Source: Marinobacter gelidimuriae
Lineage (GTDB): Bacteria > Pseudomonadota > Gammaproteobacteria > Pseudomonadales > Oleiphilaceae
Direction of reading: 5' to 3'
Length of the DNA stretch: 64,000 nt
Assembly: GCF_000372805.1 (NCBI RefSeq)
Contig: NZ_KB889886.1
Span: 78,472 to 142,471 of the forward strand
Shown: positions 50,658 through 58,705 of the stretch, one piece after another
Layout: each line of letters opens with the position of its first letter
Numbering within the stretch: position 1 is the first letter of the stretch
The notes under the pieces: generated by a model
What the model was told of the DNA's origin: nothing
Seen by the model: only the letters and a program-made list of their open reading frames with translations
The model's database searches: none
Program-made: the position numbers and the translations under genes

Positions 50658-50924
50658 TTCCGCACCCCCTGTAGGGCCGGCGAGCGGTGACGATGACGAG
50701 GGGGGCGAAAGGGAATTTTCAGTTACACCTGGATCAGAAAGACGAAGATCAGGGCAACCAGCGGAGAGCCAATCCGTGAGAACCGCACCGCCAAGGGTCC
50801 AGAGATCCGTTCCACGGGTAATGGCCTCGTGCTGGAGCTTGAGGTAAACAGACGATGGAGCCGCCACATAAAAACGGCGATCCTTGTCCTTGACGTTGAG
50901 TTGACGTGGCGGTATGCGAGACAT
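50655..50924 (-). CDS. Small phage protein of unknown function
   Basis: 89 residues. N-terminal half (RQLNVKDKDRRFYVAAPSSVYLKLQHEAITRGTDLWTLGGAVLTDWLSAGC) resembles a short DNA-binding or ribbon-helix-helix-like domain; the C-terminal 30 residues are Ser/Pro-rich. Stop and start overlap with the upstream gene by one base. It could be a copy-number or origin-control protein, which is a guess from position. Confidence 0.6.
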   Translation of the reverse strand: MSRIPPRQLNVKDKDRRFYVAAPSSVYLKLQHEAITRGTDLWTLGGAVLTDWLSAGCPDLRLSDPGVTENSLSPPSSSSPLAGPTGGAE

Positions 50925-51319
50925 TACGCGGCCTCCGAAACATTAAGGCCCATGATTTCTTTGATATAGAAATAAGCATGTCTAAGTTTTTGCCAATCAG
51001 CTTGTTGAAGGTCGCTATATGGAAAGTCAATCATAGTGTCAAGATTGACCCTCAAACGAATCAGCGTTTTTAATTCGTTACGATTAATGCCGTTATCAAT
51101 CTCTTTGATAACAAGTTCAAAACAGTTAGCACACGCTGGGTCAAAGTTGATACTAGCGTCAAAGAGACCACGAGAACCGCCAATAACTGCCGCAATGCCG
51201 ATACATGAAACGGCGTGACTAAGATCCTGAAGAGTTCGAGTTTCCAAAGGAAAATCAAACGGCGAAGGCGCACAATCAGTTGATGGGACGTCAAGTGGAA
51301 ACATATCTTGATGGCTCAT
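50924..51319 (-). CDS. Phage early-region protein of unknown function
   Basis: 131 residues, no membrane segment or signal peptide. Contains IGIAAVIGGSRGLFDASINFDPACANCFELVIKEIDNGI with CANC, and a C-terminal helical DLQQADWQKLRHAYFYIKEI. The start overlaps the xis-like stop and the stop overlaps the next start, so it belongs to the early leftward operon. Not recognised. Confidence 0.6.
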   Translation of the reverse strand: MSHQDMFPLDVPSTDCAPSPFDFPLETRTLQDLSHAVSCIGIAAVIGGSRGLFDASINFDPACANCFELVIKEIDNGINRNELKTLIRLRVNLDTMIDFPYSDLQQADWQKLRHAYFYIKEIMGLNVSEAA

Positions 51320-51495
51320 TAGAATTCATCCTTTTCGAGAGCTTCACGTGAAAGAGCGGCGACATTAACCAGGCGTGGCTTACCGATTTTTATTGACGGG
51401 AGGTGGCCCTTCTCAATCATTCCCCGTACCTGACCCTCAGTCAGTCCAGAGAGCTGAGAAAAACGCTCTTGCGTCATAACCGGTATAGATCCCAT
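51319..51495 (-). CDS. Excisionase-like / MerR-type helix-turn-helix protein
   Basis: 58 residues from MGSIPVMTQERFSQLSGLTE (CAGG upstream), with a winged-helix VRGMIEKGHLPSIKIGKPRLVNVAAL typical of Xis/AlpA-like DNA-binding proteins. First gene of the leftward operon, divergent from the repressor. Probably an early regulator and/or recombination directionality factor. The frame extends 39 more codons upstream through the operator repeats, unlikely to be translated. Confidence 0.7.
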   Translation of the reverse strand: MGSIPVMTQERFSQLSGLTEGQVRGMIEKGHLPSIKIGKPRLVNVAALSREALEKDEF

Positions 51496-51569
51496 GAAAA
51501 CCTGATTTTGTTCGTCCACTTTTCTGCACTCTGTTACACTACAATGGCAGATACAGAGTAACTGTACCT

Positions 51570-51611
51570 TCGTAATATTAACCATTATAATATCTATCGT
51601 AATATTTACCA
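51570..51611. promoter_or_regulatory. Operator direct repeats in the divergent control region
   Basis: TCGTAATATTAACCA (51570-51584) and TCGTAATATTTACCA (51597-51611) differ by one base and are spaced 27 bp apart, between the xis-like gene and the repressor. They are the likely binding sites of the repressor and overlap AT-rich promoter elements. Confidence 0.7.
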
Positions 51612-51624
51612 ATAAAAGATACCA

Positions 51625-51891
51625 ATGATAAAAGACAGAATGATAGAGCTATTCAATGTACTGGAGGTGTCCTCCAGGGACATGGAACGGTCGACAGGAA
51701 TAGACAGAAACAAGTGGTCTAATATTCGCGGGGGAAAACAGCGGGTAAATGAAGATCACATAGAAGCTATTTGCAAAATTTATCCACAGTTTGCGTACTG
51801 GCTAACGACGGGGAAAACGATTCCAGAAGCGGGACAAATTAGCCCGGAAATTGAAGTGGCGAGAAAAGAGCACAACCTGAAAATCGGATAG
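51625..51891 (+). CDS. Cro/CI-type (XRE-like) phage repressor
   Basis: 88 residues: an XRE-like helix-turn-helix (FNVLEVSSRDMERSTGIDRNKWSNIRGGKQRVNEDHIEAICKIYPQFAYWLTTG), no peptidase domain, so it is not a self-cleaving CI. The only rightward gene of the prophage and divergent from the early operon; likely keeps it silent. Confidence 0.8.
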   Translation: MIKDRMIELFNVLEVSSRDMERSTGIDRNKWSNIRGGKQRVNEDHIEAICKIYPQFAYWLTTGKTIPEAGQISPEIEVARKEHNLKIG

Positions 51892-51993
51892 GTCTCCAGA
51901 TAGCTAATCGAATTGCGAAAAGCTGGAGAAACCAAAGGGAATGATCAAAAAGAGGGATGCCGTCAACGTGAGTGGTGACGGCTTCAGGTTAAA

Positions 51994-52278
51994 TCAGGGC
52001 TTCATGCTATTTCGGTAACGCATGCAAGCATTTATATTTTGAGGAGCGATCTGCACCGGAAAAACGGTCTGAAATTCTTCAAAAGCTGAAAACAGCGAAG
52101 CATTATAAGATTCGACGTAAGCAGACCAAAAAATAAGGCCAACAACAGACACAACTAGCCATGCAGCCATATTGGCGAGAAATACCGCTAAGAACATTCT
52201 AAATGAATGGAAGAGACTAACGAAAATGTCAACGAAGTGTCCACCAAACTGAGAAACAGAGTGTTTTTGTGTGGTCAT
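51994..52278 (-). CDS. Small prophage membrane protein next to attR
   Basis: 94 residues from MTTQKHSVSQFGGHFVDIFV, with one long hydrophobic segment (MFLAVFLANMAAWLVVSVVGLIFW) and a soluble C-terminus containing one cysteine. A longer frame to 52407 crosses attR and is an artefact of joining. Possibly a lysogenic conversion or superinfection-exclusion protein; nothing in the sequence proves this. Confidence 0.55.
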   Translation of the reverse strand: MTTQKHSVSQFGGHFVDIFVSLFHSFRMFLAVFLANMAAWLVVSVVGLIFWSAYVESYNASLFSAFEEFQTVFPVQIAPQNINACMRYRNSMKP

Positions 52279-52346
52279 GGAAAAACGTAAGTCTATGCTT
52301 TTATGACAATTGTGGTTTTGTGTGGGCTTTAAATAGATAAAGTAAA

Positions 52347-52375
52347 CGGGTTCAATTCCCGCCGTCTCCACCAAC
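52347..52375 (+). repeat. attR of the inovirus prophage
   Basis: Perfect 29-bp copy of 44032-44060. Beyond it the original ssrA downstream sequence continues (TCCTGAGGCACCGGG). Confidence 0.95.
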
Positions 52376-52415
52376 TCCTGAGGCACCGGGATTACACCGG
52401 AACTCAAAGAACTTT

Positions 52416-52442
52416 AAAGCCCCGCTAGTCGGGGCTTTTTTC
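52416..52442 (+). terminator. Original ssrA terminator
   Basis: AAAGCCCCG pairs with CGGGGCTTT around CTAGT and is followed by Ts. It lies 41 bp beyond attR and would have been the ssrA terminator before integration. Confidence 0.85.
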
Positions 52443-52550
52443 TGCCTATAGTTTATGGGTTTAGAGAAACAGATCTGCCCACTAGCAATCACTGTGCTCT
52501 GCCGATAGCATCGGAATATTAAGACTAGAAAACTGGGAGCTCACTTAGGA

Positions 52551-53495
52551 ATGCAGATTGATCTGATAAAGGCGCTTCAAGAACTAGACAGCGCACCCGT
52601 CACGGACACTCCAAAACTGAACATCCCTAAAGGCTTCATAAATCCTGGTGCTTGGGTCGTGCTAGCAAGCTCTGCGCGAAGAAACAACGTCGCGACGAGC
52701 GGAATCTCATTTTCCGACCCAAAGGTTCAACATTATTCATCCGCAATTGGCTTTAATGATTGTGTATACGGAGAAGACGACTATGAACATAATCGCAAGA
52801 GCATTGGCTCGAACTACTCTCCTTTAACACGGTTAGACTGTATCGAGTCGACAGATGAAGCGAATAACCAGATTGTTAGCTGCGTAAGGAAAATGCTGGC
52901 AAATCCTGAATCGCAAGGTGGTGTCGATTTGGCCAATGTTATTGGAGAACTCCACGACAACGTGTGGGCACATGGAAGAGCAACAGGCGTTTCGATGGCT
53001 CAGAAGTGGAATGATTGCGGGCGGCAAGCAATTGAATTTGCTCTGGCCGACACAGGACACGGCTTTCTCAGAGAACTAAAACGTTACGGAAAACCTGCTG
53101 AAAGTGACATCCAAGCCGTCGAATGGTGCGTTCAAAAAAACAACTCGACGAAACATGCGGACGACGACGATGAGTGGGCTCAGTCAGTCCCTGAAGATAT
53201 GATGGGTGGAGTGCCCTTTGGCGCCGTTGTTCCCCGGGTTACAAGCCGATTAAATCATCAAGGTCTGGGGCTTTGGAAGCTTACTGAGTTAATCCGAAAA
53301 TACCGGGGAAAACTCACGCTCGTAAGCGGGACGGGGTGCTTACAAATGGATACTAATGGTCAAATGACATATAATATTTGCCCGCTGTGGGAAGGAGTTG
53401 CCCTAGCGTGTAGATTGTACGAAGATGAATTGTACAAAGATGATGAAGAGCCTGACGATCAGGTTGCTGCAATAATGAAGCGGCTAGGAGGGTAA
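52551..53495 (+). CDS. GHKL-type ATP-binding protein
   Basis: 314 residues. C-terminal half is a GHKL (histidine-kinase/Hsp90-type) ATPase: N box E133-x-x-x-N137 in GELHDNVWAHG, G1 box ADTGHGF (167-172), and G2 box HQGLGLWKL (237-243). No DHp/phospho-acceptor or membrane segment, so it is not a classical sensor kinase; closest in logic to anti-sigma/partner-switch kinases (RsbW-like) or to defence ATPases. The N-terminal ~110 residues are unrecognised. TAGGA precedes the start, and the STAS-like gene follows 4 bp after the stop. No function is established. Confidence 0.8.
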   Translation: MQIDLIKALQELDSAPVTDTPKLNIPKGFINPGAWVVLASSARRNNVATSGISFSDPKVQHYSSAIGFNDCVYGEDDYEHNRKSIGSNYSPLTRLDCIESTDEANNQIVSCVRKMLANPESQGGVDLANVIGELHDNVWAHGRATGVSMAQKWNDCGRQAIEFALADTGHGFLRELKRYGKPAESDIQAVEWCVQKNNSTKHADDDDEWAQSVPEDMMGGVPFGAVVPRVTSRLNHQGLGLWKLTELIRKYRGKLTLVSGTGCLQMDTNGQMTYNICPLWEGVALACRLYEDELYKDDEEPDDQVAAIMKRLGG

Positions 53496-53499
53496 AGTT

Positions 53500-53793
53500 A
53501 TGAATACTGAAACATTTACGACAGACGGCTATTCACTAGCTTCGCGTAGAGCAGCTGTGGCAGAGCGGGAAAAGCTTGCTTCTGCAATCCGAAGAGGCTC
53601 TACAGTTGTCTATGATCTTAGCACCGTCGTGTCGATTTCGTCTTCTTATGCTGACGAGATGTTTGGCGTTCTCGTAATAGAGTTTGGCCTGGAAAAAACG
53701 CTCGATTCGGTCAAGGTTGTCGGAGCACACAAAGGTGTACTTCGCGTTATTGCTGAGGCAATGAAAGAAAGGATTCCTGCTAGCGCAGCTTGA
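53500..53793 (+). CDS. STAS-like domain protein (DUF4325 type)
   Basis: 97 residues. Beta-strand/helix pattern of STAS-like proteins: GSTVVYDLSTVVSISSSYADEMFGVLVIEFG, with the Ser/Thr run where STAS antagonists are phosphorylated, then VKVVGAHKGVLRVIAEAMKER. Four bp after the GHKL gene, so a two-gene operon; the pair resembles an anti-sigma kinase plus antagonist module, but its output partner is not in the window. Confidence 0.8.
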   Translation: MNTETFTTDGYSLASRRAAVAEREKLASAIRRGSTVVYDLSTVVSISSSYADEMFGVLVIEFGLEKTLDSVKVVGAHKGVLRVIAEAMKERIPASAA

Positions 53794-53816
53794 TTACGGG
53801 CTGCTCTTGGTAAATG

Positions 53817-53842
53817 CGGTGCTAAAAGCGCCGCCTTTTTTT
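53817..53842 (+). terminator. Terminator after the GHKL/STAS operon
   Basis: GCGGTGC, loop TAAAA, GCGCCGC, then a T run (one G-U pair in the stem). Confidence 0.85.
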
Positions 53843-53890
53843 GATGACCGGTTTTGGCGAAGACCTACACTTGCCAACCATAAAGGATTA

Positions 53891-53985
53891 CTCCCGCCCG
53901 TCGATAACCGCCAACTTCTGAGACGCCGGAACCGCACCGGAATTCAAAAATCTTAAACACCCCACCAGCCCAAGCCTTTTCGCTG
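53891..53985 (+). repeat. Degenerate second copy of the ssrA 3' flank
   Basis: Aligns with 52357-52447: CTCCCGCC-GTC, then CCAACTTCTGAGACGCCGGA against CCAACTCCTGAGGCACCGGG, then CACCGGAATTCAAA against CACCGGAACTCAAA, and CTGCC at the same offset. About four-fifths identical over the central 50 bp. It looks like a decayed attachment-site copy left by an older integration at ssrA. Confidence 0.65.
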
Positions 53986-54208
53986 CCCAATGACCCGCCC
54001 TGTATTCACCAAAATAACATCAACACCAACAGCGGCTATCGCAGTCCTAACCCCCATCCAAACTCTTGAATTCTGGTATGGTATTGCCTCAGGAAGAGCC
54101 TGAGGCTTATTACCCCATCCCCCTTTCACCCATCACAAAATAATTTTCTCTGGGCTACCCTCCGGCAGTCACCAGTCAAGAATAACCACCGCATGGAGTA
54201 GTCCCCGA
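53986..54208. other. hsdM upstream region
   Basis: Rest of the 415-bp gap between the STAS-like gene and hsdM. An 8-bp inverted repeat GCCTCAGG-AAGAG-CCTGAGGC lies at 54086-54106 and could be an operator or small terminator. GGAG at 54195-54198 is the hsdM ribosome-binding site. No convincing gene is seen. Confidence 0.5.
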
Positions 54209-56185
54209 GTGAACGCCGAGAATAACAGTCAGATCGCCGCCTTTATTTGGTCCGTAGCCGACCTCCTGCGAGGCGATTTCAAGCAGTCCCAGTATGGCCG
54301 CGTCATTCTCCCTTTCACTCTATTAAGGCGGCTGGAGTGCGTGCTGGAGCCCACCAAAGACAAGGTGCTTGTCGGGGCCAAGGCGCATGTTGATAAGCCA
54401 GACGTCGTGCGCGAGAAATTGCTCCTGCGCGAAGCAGAACAGCCCTTTTTCAATGCTTCACCGCTGTCACTGGGTTCACTGTCTGACACCCAAACCGCTG
54501 ACGATCTGATGAGCTACGTGCAGTCCTTCAGCCAGGATGCCAGGGAAATCTTCGAGCATTTCCATTTTGAGGATTTTGTCCAGCAGCTCGGCGCTAACAA
54601 TCTGCTCTACCAGGTGGTGCAACGCTTCGCTAGCATCGACCTGAACCCCAAACGCATATCCAACTTCGGCATGGGGCTGATCTTCGAAGAGCTGATTCGC
54701 AAGTTCGCCGAAAGCTCCAACGAAACCGCCGGGGAACACTTCACCCCCCGTGACATTGTGCACCTGAGCACCTCCCTGGTGCTGACCGGCCAGGAACATA
54801 AGCTCCAGCCCAACAGCATCGTCACCATCTATGACCCCACCGCCGGCACAGGCGGCTTCCTCTCAGAAGGGGATGAGTACATTCAGCAAGTCAGTGACAA
54901 GGTGACCGTCTCCCTGCATGGCCAGGAGCTGAACCCGGAGTCCTACGCCATCTGCAAGGCAGACATGCTGATAAAGGGCCAGAAGGTCGAGCAAATCAAG
55001 CTGGGCAACACCCTCTCTGACGACCAGCTTTACGACCTGAAAGCCGACATCATGCTCAGCAATCCACCGTTTGGGGTGGAATGGAAGAAGGTTCAGAAGC
55101 AGGTTACTGACGAGCACAAGTTCAAAGGCTTTGATGGCCGCTTCGGCCCGGGCCTGCCCCGAGTCTCTGATGGCTCCCTGCTGTTTCTGATGCACCTGGT
55201 CAGCAAGATGCGCGATCCCCGGGATGGCGGCTCGCGCATTGGCATCATTCTGAACGGCTCACCGCTGTTCACCGGGGGTGCCGGTAGTGGTGAATCCGAG
55301 ATCCGCCGTTACCTGCTGCAAAGCGATATGGTGGAAGCCATCGTCGCCCTGCCCACGGACATGTTCTACAACACGGGCATCTCCACCTACATCTGGATAC
55401 TGTCCAACAACAAACCTGCCGACCGTAAGGGCAAGGTCCAGCTGATTGACGCCTCTGACCGGGCCTCGAAGATGCGCAAATCCCTGGGCAGCAAGCGCCA
55501 GATTGTTAGTGAAGCCGACCAGGATGAGATTGTTCGGCTTTATGGGAAATTCCAGGCGACGGAAAAGAGCAAGATCTTCCCCAACGACGCGTTTGGCTAC
55601 CGGCGCATAACGGTGGAGCGCCCCTTACGCCTGAACTTCCAGACTTCTGACGAGCGCATTGCGCGCATCACGGACGAAAAAGCAATCCAGAAAATGCCGA
55701 CGGAAGAGCAGGAGAAAATCCTCGCCGCCTGCCGTGCCATGGACAGCAGCACCCTCTACCAGAACCGCCCAAGGTTCCAAAAACTACTGAAAGCCTCGCT
55801 AACTGATCATCAGGTCTATCTCGGCACACCGCAACTCAAGGCCCTGATGAATGCGTTGAGCGAACGGGACCCGGAAGCGGATGTCTGTGAGAGCAAAGGC
55901 AAGCCTGAGCCTGACAGCGGTTTACGGGATAACGAGAATGTGCCCCTAGGTGAGTCGGTGTACGACTACTTCAAGCGGGAGGTGATACCCCACGTGCCGG
56001 ATGCCTGGATCGACGAGTCCAAGACGGATGAGCAGGATGGCGAGGTAGGCATTGTCGGGTTCGAGATTCCGTTTAACCGGCATTTCTATGTGTTCACGCC
56101 GCCCCGGGCGCTCGACGAGATCGATGCGGATCTCAAGCAGTGCACCGACAGGATCAAGGAGATGATCGAGGGGTTGTCGGCATGA
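54209..56185 (+). CDS. hsdM: Type I restriction-modification methyltransferase subunit HsdM
   Basis: 658 residues, GTG start with GGAG ten bp upstream. N-terminal helical HsdM_N domain, then the N6-adenine methyltransferase with the AdoMet motif YDPTAGTGGFL and the catalytic NPPFG. Forms the M2S modification and M2S R2 restriction complexes. The C-terminal ~120 residues are an added conserved extension. The stop overlaps the hsdS start (ATGA). Confidence 0.96.
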   Translation: MNAENNSQIAAFIWSVADLLRGDFKQSQYGRVILPFTLLRRLECVLEPTKDKVLVGAKAHVDKPDVVREKLLLREAEQPFFNASPLSLGSLSDTQTADDLMSYVQSFSQDAREIFEHFHFEDFVQQLGANNLLYQVVQRFASIDLNPKRISNFGMGLIFEELIRKFAESSNETAGEHFTPRDIVHLSTSLVLTGQEHKLQPNSIVTIYDPTAGTGGFLSEGDEYIQQVSDKVTVSLHGQELNPESYAICKADMLIKGQKVEQIKLGNTLSDDQLYDLKADIMLSNPPFGVEWKKVQKQVTDEHKFKGFDGRFGPGLPRVSDGSLLFLMHLVSKMRDPRDGGSRIGIILNGSPLFTGGAGSGESEIRRYLLQSDMVEAIVALPTDMFYNTGISTYIWILSNNKPADRKGKVQLIDASDRASKMRKSLGSKRQIVSEADQDEIVRLYGKFQATEKSKIFPNDAFGYRRITVERPLRLNFQTSDERIARITDEKAIQKMPTEEQEKILAACRAMDSSTLYQNRPRFQKLLKASLTDHQVYLGTPQLKALMNALSERDPEADVCESKGKPEPDSGLRDNENVPLGESVYDYFKREVIPHVPDAWIDESKTDEQDGEVGIVGFEIPFNRHFYVFTPPRALDEIDADLKQCTDRIKEMIEGLSA

Positions 56186-57492
56186 GCTTTCCGATGTACC
56201 CGGAGTACAAACACACCGAAATTGAGTGGCTTCCAAGGCTCCCCACCCACTGGACTTTAAGTAAATTTGCACGGCATTTCGCTATAAGAATGGGCGAAAC
56301 GATACCAGAAGGGGAACTCTCCGAGGATGGATGGCTCCCGGTTTTCTCGGCGACAGAAAAAGATAAATACTACGGCTTTGTATCCAACCGCGTGCCTTTG
56401 GCTAGAGCTGGAGACCTTGTAATTCCCGCAAGAGGCAACTCAATCGGTCACGTAAAGCTGGTTCGAGAGATGGCCAGTGCTACACAGACAACCATTGTTG
56501 CTAACAACATAGATCCTGGCGCAGTCTGCGGTAAATATGCTTACTATTGGTCTATTGGTTTGCGTGAAATCTTATTCCATTTCGACAGGACTGCAATACC
56601 ACAGATCACAACTGAGTATGTTTCAAGAAATAAGTTCGCTTTCCCGGGACTGCTGGAACAAACCCAAATCGCCCGCTTCCTCGACCACGAAACCGCCAAA
56701 ATCGACACCCTGATCCACGGGCAGAAGCGCCTAATCGAACTGCTCAAGGAAAAGCGCCAGGCAGTGATATCCCATGCGGTGACCAAAGGGCTTGATCCCG
56801 ATGTGCCGATGAAGGATTCCGGGGTGGAATGGCTTGGGGAGGTACCGGCGCATTGGGTTATTGTTCCATTCAACTATGCAATCGCATATCAGGAAGGCCC
56901 AGGCATTATGGGAGCAGACTTCCATGAAGAAGGAGTTCCTCTCTTAAGAGTATCTGGAGTAAAACACCGTTGGGCGTCTCTTCGTGGTTGCAATTATTTA
57001 GATCCAAGTAAGGTTAGGACCAAGTGGAGCCATTTTCAACTGAAGGAAGGTGATCTTCTAATTAGCGCAAGCGCGAGCATGGGAACGGTATGCGAAGTGG
57101 GGCCAAGTGTTGAAGGAGCCATTCCTTACACCGGCCTAATTCGGTTAAACCCGAGAAATAAACTCACCTGTAAAGACTTTGTTCGTGCAGTTGTCGGTTC
57201 GAGCCAGTTCTCCACTCAAATAGATTTATTCAAAGCCGGCTCGACAATCCAGCACTTCGGTCCGACGCATCTGGCCCAGATGAAAATAGTGCTTCCTCCC
57301 ATTGAAGAGCAAAGCGAAATTGCCCTCCATGTTGACGCTATGGTTGCTTCTTTTGAGTCGCTGCTAGCAGAAGCCCATCAAACCAACGATTTGCTCCAAG
57401 AACGTCGTTCCGCCCTGATCTCCGCCGCCGTCACCGGCAAGATCGATGTCCGCAACTGGCAGCCACCCGCCGATGAAAGTGCCTTTGACTAG
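56182..57492 (+). CDS. hsdS: Type I restriction-modification specificity subunit HsdS
   Basis: 436 residues from MSFPMYPEYKHTEIEWL. Two target-recognition domains (each starting near PRLPTHW or GEVPAHW) separated by the conserved helical spacer LEQTQIARFLDHETAKIDTLIHGQKRLIELLKEKRQ and closed by a similar repeat IEEQSEIALHVDAMV...LLQERRSALISAAVTGKIDVR. TRDs set the split DNA target; their sequence is not readable by eye. Translationally coupled to hsdM. Codon use and base composition are lower in GC than in hsdM, as is common for shuffled TRDs. Confidence 0.95.
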   Translation: MSFPMYPEYKHTEIEWLPRLPTHWTLSKFARHFAIRMGETIPEGELSEDGWLPVFSATEKDKYYGFVSNRVPLARAGDLVIPARGNSIGHVKLVREMASATQTTIVANNIDPGAVCGKYAYYWSIGLREILFHFDRTAIPQITTEYVSRNKFAFPGLLEQTQIARFLDHETAKIDTLIHGQKRLIELLKEKRQAVISHAVTKGLDPDVPMKDSGVEWLGEVPAHWVIVPFNYAIAYQEGPGIMGADFHEEGVPLLRVSGVKHRWASLRGCNYLDPSKVRTKWSHFQLKEGDLLISASASMGTVCEVGPSVEGAIPYTGLIRLNPRNKLTCKDFVRAVVGSSQFSTQIDLFKAGSTIQHFGPTHLAQMKIVLPPIEEQSEIALHVDAMVASFESLLAEAHQTNDLLQERRSALISAAVTGKIDVRNWQPPADESAFD

Positions 57493-57578
57493 GCCGCGTG
57501 CGACGAGCAGGAGACGACCGTGTGGTCCTGATTAATTTTACTTAATCACAATGAATAACATCCGTAAAAGGTGCACTT

Positions 57579-57779
57579 ATGTCTAAAACCGATACCCGCG
57601 GAATGATCACTCATGTGCTGGTGTCCATGGCTGACTGGAATGCCCAAGCGGATAAACATGACCAACTAACGCAAGAGGCGCTGGCCGACGTTGACGCGGG
57701 GCAAGTGATTGATCATCAGGCGGTGTTGGCCTGGGCCGATAGTCTGGGCTCTGATCAGCCGCTGACTGTTCCCCGCTGA
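57579..57779 (+). CDS. Orphan antitoxin-like protein (RelB/ParD C-terminal type)
   Basis: 66 residues. The C-terminal half, EALADVDAGQVIDHQAVLAWADSLGSDQPLTVP, matches the toxin-binding tail common to ParE/RelE-family antitoxins. The N-terminal ~30 residues are not the usual DNA-binding domain. No toxin gene follows, so it is an orphan or remnant, or a decoy antitoxin. Lies between hsdS and tacA. Confidence 0.6.
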   Translation: MSKTDTRGMITHVLVSMADWNAQADKHDQLTQEALADVDAGQVIDHQAVLAWADSLGSDQPLTVPR

Positions 57780-57883
57780 CGGAGCTTCAGGATAGGGTGA
57801 TGTGTAAATTGACATCGCCTATCTGTAATGACATTAGCAGTACGTCTTGCTACGCTTGGGGCTATCAATAGAGGAATCTCATC

Positions 57884-58662
<779 letters not shown>

Positions 58663-58705
58663 GCAACGCCAGATCAGATTTGGCGCAACCCTTTAGGGAG
58701 CAGTC

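Larger units (their letters stand above)
44061..52375. mobile_element. Integrated filamentous phage (inovirus) prophage
   Basis: 8.3 kb bounded by the 29-bp att repeats. Nearly all genes are leftward, reading from the control region: xis-like, two unknown genes, structured intergenic region, small unknown, pV-like, 48-aa and 39-aa membrane peptides, pVIII, terminator, pIII-like, pVI-like, Zot/pI, hairpin, Rep, Int. One rightward repressor gene is present. Size, gene order (capsid block then Zot) and protein features define an inovirus. All core genes appear intact, so it may be able to excise and form virions. Confidence 0.93.

Noticed and set aside
50392..50658. N-terminal extension of the small phage protein
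   Set aside because: It lies on the three hairpins of the intergenic region and has a biased composition expected from non-coding GC-rich palindromes.
51994..52407. 137-codon version of the attR-side membrane protein
   Set aside because: The first 43 codons run across attR into host DNA and would differ in the free phage; an internal ATG at 52278 is used instead.
53953..54057. 34-codon minus-strand frame (GVDVILVNTG...)
   Set aside because: Overlaps the degenerate ssrA-flank repeat and lacks a ribosome-binding site; likely fortuitous.
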